From CAYTID01 sp964437735 (GTDB lineage: Bacteria > Bacteroidota > Ignavibacteria > UBA10030 > BY39), in NCBI GenBank assembly GCA_964437735.1, contig CAYTID010000089.1, forward strand, positions 1-9,166: a stretch of 9,166 bases of DNA, written 5' to 3'. The position numbers were made by a program, and so were the translations under genes. The notes below the pieces were generated by a model. The model was given only the letters and a program-made list of their open reading frames with translations. It was not told the origin of the DNA and did not search any database. Positions 1 to 6,887 of this stretch are shown here, in pieces. How positions within the stretch are numbered: the stretch's first letter is position 1; every line of letters begins with the position of its first letter.

Positions 1-3000
1 GTTTAAAATATCTATGCTCAGTTGGAAAGTATGTTTATTGCCCCCCATCGGAAGAATGGCATCCTGAAGGATTCTTAAATCAATATTGCTAAACCATTTA
101 TTTAACGCACCGAATCTTTCCGCAATTTGACCGCGACGAGAATTTAAGTAATCATCTTGTCCAATGAATTTATTAAATGCGGTCCATTGATCCGCTGCCG
201 ATACAGTTGTTCCGCCGGCATCTGTATATGGGTCAAATATAATTTCACCTTGATTCTTGGGAATATAAATTAAATCGTTTACAGTACTCCCGTCACCATT
301 AACATCACCGGCATATACGTAGGAATATCTGTTTCCGCCGGCGCCTTCAAATCTGTTACCTTGTGCTGCTTCGATAAATATCCCAAAACTTGTAGCAAAA
401 TTATCACCCCATAAGTAACGATAGGAAGCTCCGCCGATGAAACGATGTCGGCTTCCAAATTCCGAGTAGCTCAAACCGGGTTTATTTGGATCGCCTTGAA
501 CAGGATTTTCCGACCATAAAACACTCGCAATTTCCGTTGACTTCATCAAGCTTTTTGCTTCAAGAAATGTGTACGATATAAAAGAACTTAATCCGAAATC
601 AAAATTCTTACGCAGTTGGGCGGTTATGGTGTAGTTATAACCCTCATTTGAGTTATCAATTACATAGGCGCCTGCACCGCCATCGGGATTCAATTCAAAT
701 AAGTTGTTCCCGCCGGCATCAACTCCACCGAAGAATGGTCTTCCATCGGGTAAAAATCTGAGAGGAGTTCTTATATCAGCGTTTCGCACATAAATAGAAT
801 TGATATCTTTTCCGTAAACAAATTCAACGGTACTAACTAAATCCCATGGTAATTTCTGATCAACGGCTAAGTTTGTAGTCCAAACCTGAGGCCATTTGAA
901 ATCTTTCACCATTCCGTTCAAGTCAAATGAAGTTTGCAGTATTGCATCGGCTGAAGTTTTAATTTGTGTTGGAACATTCGGATAGAGATTAGGGTTGTTT
1001 CCAGGGTTTGAAATAATGTTACCTACCCAGACGAAAGGTAAACGGCCCGTGAATATTCCTGTTCCACCCCTTATTTGTGTCGAGCGGTTTCCTATAACAT
1101 CCCAGTTAAATCCTATTCTTGGTGAATACAATAGCTGCACATCAGGAAGTTTGCTCTGGTCAACTTTTTCCGATTTATCATTTTCATCGAGCAATGTTAA
1201 ACCTCTTGAAAACGGATTATCAACCGGTTTGGTGAAATACATCGGTATATCAACCCTTATACCAAACATTAAACTAAAATCTTTAGTCATCAAATATTCA
1301 TCCTGAGCGTAGAATGATAATTGACCCACTTCAATGAGTTCACCTTTGAAAGGTCCTGAACCAATTACATTTCTGAAATTATAAAAATTTCTGCTGCCGG
1401 GATTTGTACGTGTAAAGAAATCATTTAATGAAGAGAATCTTGCACCACCGATGAAATCTAAAAAGTCAGGCAGAAAAAATACACCATGTCTGAAAATGTT
1501 GAAAGAGTTGAAGAATTTAAAGTACTCATAATTCGCTCCGACTGTAATTACATGATTTTCGATAACATAACTTAAATTGTTTGTAAATTGCCAAACATCT
1601 TGATCCAGTATATTGTGAATTGAGAAAGGTTCATGTCCTATTGTTGTATAGTTTACACCGTTTTCAACAATTTCAATGGTCGGGAATGGTTCACTAAAAG
1701 GATCTCGTTTATCGCGGAAGCGATTGTAACTGGCAAAAAATCGATTAGAGAAATTACCAAAACGACTGTTAAGTTCCATTACAAATGAATTCATATCATT
1801 ATTAATCTTATAACCCGAATTTTTAAATGGTAAACTGGTCTCGTTTGGTCCGCGACCGCCTGCGCTGAGAACAAAGGGGTGAGGCGGTAAATCTCTTCGC
1901 GCGTCTAACCTGTTATACCTAAAGCTGAAATTATTATTTTCATTAATATTCCAATCAAGTTTGACTATCAGCTTTTCATTCTCTGTCTTATGGATAAATC
2001 CCTCATAAGGACCAGTATCATAATTATAAACTGTTTTCATCCGGTTGCGTATAGAATCCATGATAGCAGCTCTGACGCGTGAAATTCCAAATCCTGACGC
2101 GCCGCGGTTGGCGGCAAAATTTGATCCCGGATCTTCTCTTCGTTCCAGCTCTGCATTAACAAATAGGAATAATTTATCCTGAATGATCGGACCGCTAACG
2201 CTGAAGCCCGATTGGTTAAAAAATAAATCCGGATTTGCAATAACTTCTTTACCTGAAACTTTGTTGCCGAGAAAAGATTCATTTCTGAGAAAACTGTATA
2301 TGGAGCTCTTATATTCATTGGTTCCGCTCTTTGTAACTGTATTTATTCCGGCTCCCGTAAAACCACCTTCGCGTACATCAAATGGTGCGACGGAGACCTG
2401 TACCTGAGCGATTGCATCGTAAGGAACCGGTTCGGCATTTGCTTGTCCGCCCGGGGCAGGATCATCCAAGCCAAATGGATTATTGAAATAAGATCCGTCG
2501 AGAGATATATTATTGAAGAGCCAGTTTTTTCCGCCAAAGCTGAAGTTACCGTCGCTGCGTGGATCCAGCCTCGTTAAATCACGTGAACTTCTCTTAATTG
2601 ATGGAAGCATTACTACATCACTTGGATTAATGAAGGTCTCAGCACCCGTCCGGTTGCTGTTAAATACTTCGTCGATGTCTGCCGTAACGATAATTTCTCC
2701 ACCAACGATAGCCTCGGTAGTCAGAATAAAATCGACACGTAATTTTTGACCTAAGGTCAAATAAATATTTTCTTTGCTCTCTTTTCTATACCCGACGAAA
2801 GTTACTGTAACTGTATAAGGTCCGCCAATTCTCATATTAATAATATCAAACTGGCCGTTCTCTCTTGTTGCGGCGCCGTAAACCGTTCCGCTCGGAACAT
2901 GAATTGCCATCACGTTGGCGCCGGGCATAGCAGTTCCTTCCAAATCCTGGACTATTCCATTTATGGAAGATGTGGTTACGCCTTGCGTAAAAGTAATGTT

Positions 3001-3060
3001 AGATAGAAAAGCGAATAGGAAAATTGAAATAAATAGGTGAGTTAATAATTTGTGCATCAT
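1..3060 (-). CDS. TonB-dependent receptor, Oar-like, with carboxypeptidase-regulatory-like N-terminal domain (3' end cut off)
   Basis: An uninterrupted reading frame of 1020 codons runs off the left edge, so the last strands of the barrel are missing. Residues 1 to about 27 are a hydrophobic signal peptide. About 28-113 form a carboxypeptidase-regulatory-like beta-sandwich (a GIVQD...GANV opening, then PYTVTVTFVGYR). About 120-265 look like the plug, with the INTVTKSGTNEYKSS stretch typical of Oar-like receptors. The rest is rich in aromatic and Asn residues, as expected for a 22-strand outer-membrane barrel, and includes the late DVNGDGSTVNDLIYIP motif common in this family. By family knowledge it would import a substrate across the outer membrane using TonB/ExbBD energy; the substrate cannot be read from the sequence. 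Two adjacent ATG codons (3058-3060 and 3055-3057) follow AAGGAG at 3065-3070. The second has the better spacing (7 versus 4 nt). It stands alone, with no SusD-like partner on the visible side. Confidence 0.93.
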   Translation of the reverse strand, partial: MMHKLLTHLFISIFLFAFLSNITFTQGVTTSSINGIVQDLEGTAMPGANVMAIHVPSGTVYGAATRENGQFDIINMRIGGPYTVTVTFVGYRKESKENIYLTLGQKLRVDFILTTEAIVGGEIIVTADIDEVFNSNRTGAETFINPSDVVMLPSIKRSSRDLTRLDPRSDGNFSFGGKNWLFNNISLDGSYFNNPFGLDDPAPGGQANAEPVPYDAIAQVQVSVAPFDVREGGFTGAGINTVTKSGTNEYKSSIYSFLRNESFLGNKVSGKEVIANPDLFFNQSGFSVSGPIIQDKLFLFVNAELERREDPGSNFAANRGASGFGISRVRAAIMDSIRNRMKTVYNYDTGPYEGFIHKTENEKLIVKLDWNINENNNFSFRYNRLDARRDLPPHPFVLSAGGRGPNETSLPFKNSGYKINNDMNSFVMELNSRFGNFSNRFFASYNRFRDKRDPFSEPFPTIEIVENGVNYTTIGHEPFSIHNILDQDVWQFTNNLSYVIENHVITVGANYEYFKFFNSFNIFRHGVFFLPDFLDFIGGARFSSLNDFFTRTNPGSRNFYNFRNVIGSGPFKGELIEVGQLSFYAQDEYLMTKDFSLMFGIRVDIPMYFTKPVDNPFSRGLTLLDENDKSEKVDQSKLPDVQLLYSPRIGFNWDVIGNRSTQIRGGTGIFTGRLPFVWVGNIISNPGNNPNLYPNVPTQIKTSADAILQTSFDLNGMVKDFKWPQVWTTNLAVDQKLPWDLVSTVEFVYGKDINSIYVRNADIRTPLRFLPDGRPFFGGVDAGGNNLFELNPDGGAGAYVIDNSNEGYNYTITAQLRKNFDFGLSSFISYTFLEAKSLMKSTEIASVLWSENPVQGDPNKPGLSYSEFGSRHRFIGGASYRYLWGDNFATSFGIFIEAAQGNRFEGAGGNRYSYVYAGDVNGDGSTVNDLIYIPKNQGEIIFDPYTDAGGTTVSAADQWTAFNKFIGQDDYLNSRRGQIAERFGALNKWFSNIDLRILQDAILPMGGNKHTFQLSIDILN

Positions 3061-3377
3061 AGAACTCCTTTCATTTTGTTTTTATTGGATTTATTTTTAC
3101 CAAATAGAACTAACAAATGGTAGAGTTTCATTACAATCAACAAGTTTAAGATATTTCAAATTAAAGAAATATGCAAGAATAAAATACAAAAAATTCAATT
3201 ATTATTATTCCCCCCAAAGTATCTATAATACTAACCCATAAATCTGTTTTGGGGCGAGATATTCAGGAAATTTATCTAACGATTATGGACGTATACCTTA
3301 TCAAAAAAGGCAGGCACCGACATTAGTGTTTCTGTGTTTGATATTATATTCCCGAGTCAGCATTGCAGGTGCGTGAA
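3061..3377. other. Intergenic region between the DUF3795 gene and the receptor
   Basis: AT-rich stretch of 317 nt with no credible gene. It should carry the receptor promoter and the 3' end of the DUF3795 transcript, but I see no convincing promoter pair and no hairpin followed by a T-run. Two nested weak symmetries stand out: CCCCAAA at 3212-3218 facing TTTGGGG at 3248-3254, and inside it AGTAT/ATACT at 3219-3233. A heptamer reading GTTAGAT on the minus strand (3274-3280) fits the attC core-site pattern but has no partner. Confidence 0.5.
3065..3070 (-). promoter_or_regulatory. Ribosome binding site of the TonB-dependent receptor
   Basis: AAGGAG on the minus strand, 4 nt before the first and 7 nt before the second of two adjacent ATG codons. 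The spacing slightly favours the second ATG (3055-3057) as the true start, which would shorten the protein by one residue. Confidence 0.6.
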
Positions 3378-3857
3378 TTACTTCTTGTTTGCTGGACTAC
3401 GCTTTTCAACCAACCGAGTAATCGGATTGCATTTGAAGCACTTCCCGTTGTGAATCGAGATCATTTCAAAACACGTTTGACATTGATGCTTCGAGTATTG
3501 TTCTGCAACGAATTTGGCAAGTCCGTGTTTTCGTATAAATTCCAGGTTTTCTTTTATGCTCGTCTGATAGCCGGTTCTGTACCTTTTATCCATCCGATCG
3601 ATCCGCCAACAGGGATACTGCTCACATTCATAACAGAAGGTGGCAGGTTTTGCTGAATTATTCCTCGGTCCCCCACAATCCTTGAAGAGATATGTGCATT
3701 TTTTTTTACTGGGCCGGCAGCCAATACACTGGCTCCGTCTCAGATTGTTCAGATGAGCAAGATAACGACTGCAAACGGCGCAGTTCATCCCGCACGGTGC
3801 AACAAGCTGCTTTAAGATTGGATCAATTTTCTTCACGAGGTAATCAGTTTGTTTCAT
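3378..3857 (-). CDS. DUF3795 family cysteine-rich protein with C-terminal zinc-ribbon-like tail
   Basis: 159 residues. The N-terminal two thirds match the DUF3795 pattern: CGMNCAVC at residues 22-29, CIGC at 44-47, Cys54, Cys61, then FCYECEQYPC at 74-83 and a helical stretch with the family's RYRTGY and SIKENLEFI features. The many spaced cysteines suggest metal binding, probably zinc; the family has no firmly known function. The tail has a second pair of knuckles, CQTC (126-129) and CFKC (140-143), which looks like a separate zinc ribbon and is followed by a basic end. The ATG lies inside the upstream membrane-protein gene, with a 14-nt overlap (3844-3857), so translation is probably coupled to it. 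No own ribosome binding site is obvious. Family assignment is firm; function is unknown. Confidence 0.85.
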   Translation of the reverse strand: MKQTDYLVKKIDPILKQLVAPCGMNCAVCSRYLAHLNNLRRSQCIGCRPSKKKCTYLFKDCGGPRNNSAKPATFCYECEQYPCWRIDRMDKRYRTGYQTSIKENLEFIRKHGLAKFVAEQYSKHQCQTCFEMISIHNGKCFKCNPITRLVEKRSPANKK

Positions 3858-4329
3858 CTTCTTTTGGTTTCATTGCTTCGGTTTTACGTAGAAATAGCTG
3901 CTTCACTTCAGTGTTAAACTGTAGAATATATATTGCGTAGCCCCAGAATAAAAGACCGATGAAATCAGTTACTCGATCTATTTGCATTATTGTGTTCCAA
4001 TTGGTCGCCGGATCAATCCGAGTTAATAGTTCTATACCTTTTGCTGAAAACAACAGACTTGAAAAGAAGTCGAGAATAGCTAACCAACCAATAATTAAAA
4101 GAATAATTCTTGCCCAATTTCTTCTTTCTAAAAGAAAATAGAAAAGAAGCAATCCAAGGAATAAAAGAATAAAATTAGCGCCAATAGCAAGAGTATAATA
4201 CGTTTTCGGAGAGATGGTTAGGTAACTTGTTATTCCATTAGTAACGTGGTCCCCGGCAGCAATGTCAATTATTATCTTTACGAGAAAGTAGATAATAAAG
4301 ATTAAACGTAAACGGGATAATTGTTTCAT
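3844..4329 (-). CDS. Small four-helix integral membrane protein, unknown function
   Basis: 161 residues from the ATG at 4327-4329. This start is chosen because AAGGAG at 4338-4343 sits 8 nt upstream. A TTG at 4345-4347 in the same frame overlaps that site, so it is unlikely to be used. Four hydrophobic helices are visible at about residues 8-25, 46-67, 72-95 and 121-138, with a short basic loop (ERRNWAR) between helices 2 and 3 and a charged, probably cytoplasmic, C-terminus. I recognise no family; the layout resembles small DoxX- or DUF-type four-helix proteins but no diagnostic motif is present. The stop overlaps the start of the DUF3795 gene by 14 nt, so the two form an operon and may act together. 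Confidence 0.8.
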   Translation of the reverse strand: MKQLSRLRLIFIIYFLVKIIIDIAAGDHVTNGITSYLTISPKTYYTLAIGANFILLFLGLLLFYFLLERRNWARIILLIIGWLAILDFFSSLLFSAKGIELLTRIDPATNWNTIMQIDRVTDFIGLLFWGYAIYILQFNTEVKQLFLRKTEAMKPKEDETN

Positions 4330-4387
4330 TGTAATTTCTCCTTGCAACGATTTATGTTTGTTAACCTTTCGATCCTAACTCTCCGAT

Positions 4388-4407
4388 GATTCTTGATATC
4401 AGGAATC
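4388..4407. repeat. 20-nt near-perfect palindrome upstream of the membrane-protein operon
   Basis: GATTCTTGATATCAGGAATC reads the same on both strands except for one T/G pair. It lies about 60 nt upstream of the membrane-protein ATG and just beyond the end of the second attC-like element. Its size and position suit an operator for a dimeric regulator, but there is no direct evidence of binding. Confidence 0.35.
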
Positions 4408-4418
4408 CATAAAGTTTC

Positions 4419-4574
4419 GGCTATCGTTTGGCGTAACCACGCAGCCCGTCCCGCCACTCCAAACAAATCCATTCCATCGTGGCGGGGCGGGATTGAGCGA
4501 CCACTACCATTTTTTTCCTGAGCTTCAACTGAGCTATATCAACAACGGGAGCGTCGGTGTTTTGCTTGGTAACT
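4419..4574 (-). repeat. attC-like element B (trailing site of cassette-like unit 2, degenerate)
   Basis: A 156-nt structured non-coding stretch directly after the propeller gene. On the plus strand, left to right: a core-like heptamer (4419-4425, GATAGCC on the minus strand), a 21-nt block at 4425-4445 that matches element A at 17 of 21 positions, a hairpin with 13-nt arms (4445-4457 and 4479-4491, one G-U pair, 21-nt loop starting in the shared CACTCCA), TTGAGCGA at 4493-4500, GAGCGTCG at 4549-4556, and an R''-like box AGTTACC (minus strand, 4568-4574). Order and spacing match element A. The core box reads GATAGCC rather than the GTTRRRY expected of attC, and the arms outside the hairpin no longer pair well, so this copy looks eroded. 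Calling it attC is inference from structure. Confidence 0.55.
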
Positions 4575-4585
4575 GCAGTTGCCCG
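4568..4585. repeat. Inverted repeat, trailing copy of unit 2
   Basis: GGTAACTGCAGTTGCCCG on the plus strand. It is the reverse complement of 5829-5846 with two mismatches. It lies 1 nt after the stop of the propeller gene and includes the R''-like box of element B. Confidence 0.7.
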
Positions 4586-4586
4586 T

Positions 4587-5807
4587 TCATTGCAGCAAGA
4601 TGAGCTTCCTTGCTCGCACACTCGATCCAGCCTGCAGGCAATAGAAATAGACGCCGTTGGATATGTCTTGAGCACCCCACGTAACAGAGTGGGTGCCAGG
4701 TTGAAATATTTCGTTTGCGAGAGTTGCGATTTCTTTGCCGGACAGATCGAAAATCTTAAGAGACACAGAACTTCCGATTGGCAGGTTGAATGTAATATGA
4801 GTTGTGGCATTGAACGGATTGGGATAATTCTGACTCAGATGGAAATCTGACGGGAGCTCAACTAGGCGGGTTTGGTCTATCGCCACAACGCCGCCTGTTG
4901 TAGTGCGAAGGATCGTACCAGACGAGCCAACGACCGTTCCTGTGTTGCCATCCGTGAAAGAAACACCGAAGAGTGATTCAATCGTACCACTTGATTGTGA
5001 TACCCAGGTTGCTCCACCATCCGTCGTTCGAAGAATGGTGCCGAAATCTCCAACGGCAGTCCCAGTGTCAACACTGGTGAACGATACGCCCCAGAGAGGA
5101 ACCCAAGTCCCGCTCGATTGCTGTACCCAACTTATGCCACCATCTGTTGTCCGGAGAATTGTACCTGAGTCTCCTACTGCGGTTCCGGTTGTAAGATTGG
5201 AAAGGGAAATGGCGAAAAGAGTCTTGGTTGTTCCACTCGTCTGAGTGAGTCAATCAGTGCCACCATTCGTCGTACGATAGACTCTGCCGCCAGAACCAAC
5301 TATGATTCCCGAGTTTGGATTCGTGAGGTGAACACGTCGAAGATCTCCCGTTCCCCCGGACTGCTGAATCCAGGTCGCGCCACCATTTGTAGTGCGAATG
5401 ATTGTCCCGAACGAGCCAACCGCGGTTCCAATGTTTGAGTTTATGAAGAAAACACTTCTGAGGGGCTCAAATACTCCGCTTGCTTGCAATGTCCAGCTTG
5501 CGCCGCCGTTAGTAGTACCGCGGATTGTGCCGCTGGCACCAACCGCTGTTTCCGTGTCGGTCCCGACAAAGGAAACACCTTCGAGAGTATTCCCTGTTGC
5601 ACTTCCCTGCGAAAACCAAGTTGTACCGCCATTAGTTGTGCGAAGGATCGTGCCAAATCCACCCACAGCAGTGCCGGTGTGTGCATCTACAAAACATACG
5701 TCCAAAAGGAAATTAATGGTTCCGCTCTGCTGCGGAATCCAACCTGATTGTGCGAACATTATTGTTGTGGCTATAAATAGTGCCAGCAATCCAGCTATGG
5801 GCGTCAT
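4587..5807 (-). pseudogene. Ycf48-like seven-bladed beta-propeller protein with T9SS sorting domain, interrupted by one in-frame stop
   Basis: One 407-codon frame from the ATG at 5805-5807 to the stop at 4587-4589. The only break is a TGA at 5250-5252, after codon 185. Residues 1 to about 20 are a signal peptide ending near FAQ. Then come seven repeats of about 42 residues, each with a TGTAVG...GTILRTTNGGxxW consensus, enough for exactly one seven-bladed propeller of the Ycf48/photosystem II assembly-factor-like type. The tail (FHLSQNYPNPFN onward, about 90 residues) is a T9SS sorting domain. In the other internal repeats the NGG motif is followed by two residues and Trp. At the end of repeat 4 that Trp codon (TGG) is TGA, a one-base change, while both sides stay in frame. 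The upstream piece alone would lack three blades and the export tail. Recent nonsense mutation, sequencing error or rare readthrough are all possible. By family analogy the protein is an extracellular or cell-surface beta-propeller; its partner is unknown. Confidence 0.85.
4590..5752 (-). repeat. Seven tandem repeats of about 126 bp coding propeller blades
   Basis: The DNA repeats with a period of about 126 nt across roughly 4890-5750. Each unit ends in the segment coding RTTNGG or RTTDGG, read on the plus strand as variants of 'ccaccattygt...cg'. The repeats are diverged at the DNA level but clear at the protein level. The remainder, 4590-4889, is the non-repetitive sorting domain. Confidence 0.7.
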
Positions 5808-5811
5808 CTGA

Positions 5812-5820
5812 CCCTCCTTT
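5812..5820 (-). promoter_or_regulatory. Strong ribosome binding site of the propeller gene
   Basis: AAAGGAGGG on the minus strand; the AGGAGG core at 5813-5818 ends 5 nt before the ATG. It lies inside the unit, about 25 nt from its leading edge, so the unit carries its own translation signal. It is clearly stronger than the sites of the neighbouring T9SS gene and the nuclease gene. Confidence 0.8.
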
Positions 5821-5828
5821 CACCTCGC

Positions 5829-5846
5829 CGGGCAATTGCAGTTAAC
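5829..5846. repeat. Inverted repeat, leading copy of unit 2
   Basis: CGGGCAATTGCAGTTAAC on the plus strand, the reverse complement of 4568-4585 at 16 of 18 positions. On the minus strand it begins GTTAACTGCA and forms the junction between element A and unit 2. Confidence 0.7.
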
Positions 5847-5987
5847 GTTTACCGTAGCAACGCAGCGCCGCACTCCACGCTTTCTATAAATGAGTGCGGC
5901 GTTGAGCGAGTTCTATATGTTGTGCTGTGCGCGGGCGTGCGCGCTGACTTACCAGATGAATGAGCGTCGTTGCTACGGTTGTTAAGC
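5840..5987 (-). repeat. attC-like element A (trailing site of cassette-like unit 1)
   Basis: A 148-nt non-coding element. Read on the minus strand it starts with GCTTAAC (5981-5987), a perfect fit to the attC R'' consensus RYYYAAC. It ends at GTTAACT (5840-5846), close to the R' consensus GTTRRRY. Next to these, ACCGTAGCAACG (5851-5862) pairs perfectly with its reverse complement at 5968-5979, forming the L arms. Inside is a second hairpin, CGCCGCACTC (5866-5875) with GAGTGCGGCG (5892-5901) and a 16-nt loop, followed by TTGAGCGA (5902-5909), a GC-rich stretch with further self-complementarity (5931-5943), and GAGCGTCG (5962-5969). The length is a little above the classical attC range but similar to long sites such as VCR. 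Element B has the same blocks in the same order. Confidence 0.6.
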
Positions 5988-5997
5988 GCAGTGAAAG
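5981..5997. repeat. Inverted repeat, trailing copy of unit 1
   Basis: GTTAAGCGCAGTGAAAG on the plus strand, matching the reverse complement of 6881-6897 at 16 of 17 positions. It begins 8 nt past the stop of the nuclease-like gene and contains the R'' box of element A. Confidence 0.8.
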
Positions 5998-6005
5998 TCC
6001 AACAG

Positions 6006-6887
6006 TCATACTGCAATACAATATCGAGCTTTGACGTTGTGAATGTGGGCACCGAAGTTCTCGTCATTTTCGTAGAACTTCCAGAGTTCCAAATATGACA
6101 TTGGGGCAAAGTCAATTATTGGTTTGACTCTGTTCTTGAAATCTGCTATTTCATCTTCGTGCTGGCGGTAAACGTCAGAGTTGTACCAATTCGTCGGTTG
6201 CCAATACAGGTATACCAGTTTCGGCTTTGAAAAGAATTTGTTCAAAATGAATTTGTACCTCGTGTTAGCACGATTGATTAATCCGATGCTGTGCTTTAGA
6301 AGCTGAGCAACATCAAGATACATTTGGTCTTTGCAGTCTACGTAATGCTGTAATACTTCTGAAAACTCAGTAGGAAGGTACGCCAACTCCGGACGGTTCT
6401 GATACCTGTCAAGGTTTGTGTTTGGACACTTGTCTTCAAGAGTCTCAATGAACTTGCTCTCAATACCAATGACCGTGAGACTATTTTTAAGGTAGAAATC
6501 GAGATTCGGTGTGCTAATTCCTGTGGACAATTTCTTCTCAAAAGATGCTTCGGTAAAATCAGTGTTGCCCAGAAAAGAGAATTTGTCCTTCTGAAATTTG
6601 ATGGGCGCAAAATTATTAACACACAAAGCTGAAGACGAATGGACAGCGTTGAACTTCATTATGCCATTGGCATCCGCTTTCAATTCACTTCCTTGTCCAC
6701 CTCCCAATTCTAACTCAATTTCATTCCAGTTTGCAAACTGGTCAACGAGGTTGTCGCTGGTCGACGGTACATATCCGTTTGCGTCTGGGTTCAATCCGAG
6801 GCTTCTGCAGTGATTGATGATTGCACTCTTGACTTCATTTGTGGTCATGGTCTTCTCATTATGTGAATTGGTTTTCGCAACTTTCAT
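6006..6887 (-). CDS. Putative PD-(D/E)XK restriction-endonuclease-like protein (PGN_0703-like)
   Basis: 293 residues with no signal peptide and no membrane segment, so cytoplasmic. The core FEKKL...NLDFYL...GIESKFIETL fits a PD-(D/E)XK nuclease: Glu117, Asp130 and the Glu143-Ser144-Lys145 triad lie in predicted strand context. The upstream GGGQGSELK and the late aromatic stretch LVYLYWQPTNW resemble proteins annotated as PGN_0703-family putative restriction endonucleases; that family name is from memory. No methyltransferase is adjacent, so a classical restriction-modification pair is not visible. The first ATG (6885-6887) lies inside the 17-nt leading inverted repeat and lacks a clear ribosome binding site. 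Met14 (ATG at 6846-6848) has a weak GAGAAG upstream and is an alternative start. The gene is the only one in cassette-like unit 1 and could be driven by the promoter at 7047-7077. Confidence 0.65.
   Translation of the reverse strand: MKVAKTNSHNEKTMTTNEVKSAIINHCRSLGLNPDANGYVPSTSDNLVDQFANWNEIELELGGGQGSELKADANGIMKFNAVHSSSALCVNNFAPIKFQKDKFSFLGNTDFTEASFEKKLSTGISTPNLDFYLKNSLTVIGIESKFIETLEDKCPNTNLDRYQNRPELAYLPTEFSEVLQHYVDCKDQMYLDVAQLLKHSIGLINRANTRYKFILNKFFSKPKLVYLYWQPTNWYNSDVYRQHEDEIADFKNRVKPIIDFAPMSYLELWKFYENDENFGAHIHNVKARYCIAV

Larger units (their letters stand above)
4425..5845 (-). mobile_element. Putative integron cassette 2 (propeller/T9SS gene plus element B)
   Basis: A 1421-bp unit running from the TT after the core G at 5846 to the core G at 4425. 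It contains a single gene whose stop (4587-4589) is 1 nt from the trailing inverted repeat, with the attC-like element following in the same orientation. The leading 18 nt (5829-5846) are the reverse complement of 4568-4585 at 16 of 18 positions. This is the relation expected between a cassette's leading core site and its own R'' box. The gene has its own strong ribosome binding site and a leader of about 38 nt. No integrase is in the window. A transposon bounded by terminal inverted repeats is an alternative, but no transposase or target duplication is seen. Confidence 0.5.

Noticed and set aside
995..2749. Several plus- and minus-strand frames of 60-100 codons inside the TonB receptor
   Set aside because: All lie within the single 1020-codon receptor frame, which has clear domain structure. 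They carry no ribosome binding sites or motifs.
3050..3241. Plus-strand frame of 63 codons upstream of the receptor
   Set aside because: It starts inside the receptor start region, has low-complexity AT-rich composition and no ribosome binding site.
3274..3280. GTTAGAT on the minus strand as a third core site ending a cassette with the membrane/DUF3795 pair
   Set aside because: No complementary R'' box, no pairing arms and none of the blocks of elements A and B nearby; a 7-nt match to a degenerate pattern is expected by chance.
4421..4850. Open frames over the second attC-like element (4421-4810 minus, 4557-4850 plus)
   Set aside because: They overlap the sorting-domain frame and the hairpin element and have no coding signature; the conserved blocks and stem explain the region better.
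5250..5252. TGA read as Trp (alternative genetic code)
   Set aside because: Tryptophan is coded by TGG throughout the window, and TGA is the natural stop of the nuclease-like and membrane-protein genes.
4890..5752. CRISPR-like or satellite array because of the regular ~126-nt period
   Set aside because: The repeats are in frame, diverged at DNA level and code for propeller blades.
5392..5811. Plus-strand open frames of 139 and 113 codons over the propeller gene (5392-5811 and 4903-5244)
   Set aside because: They are antisense shadows of the tandem blade repeats. The minus-strand frame has a signal peptide, blade motifs and a sorting domain, while the plus-strand translations have no recognisable features.
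4568..5846. Inverted repeats as the ends of simple transposons
   Set aside because: No transposase, no target-site duplication, two different end sequences obeying the same rule, and homologous structured elements between the units all favour cassettes. Not fully excluded.
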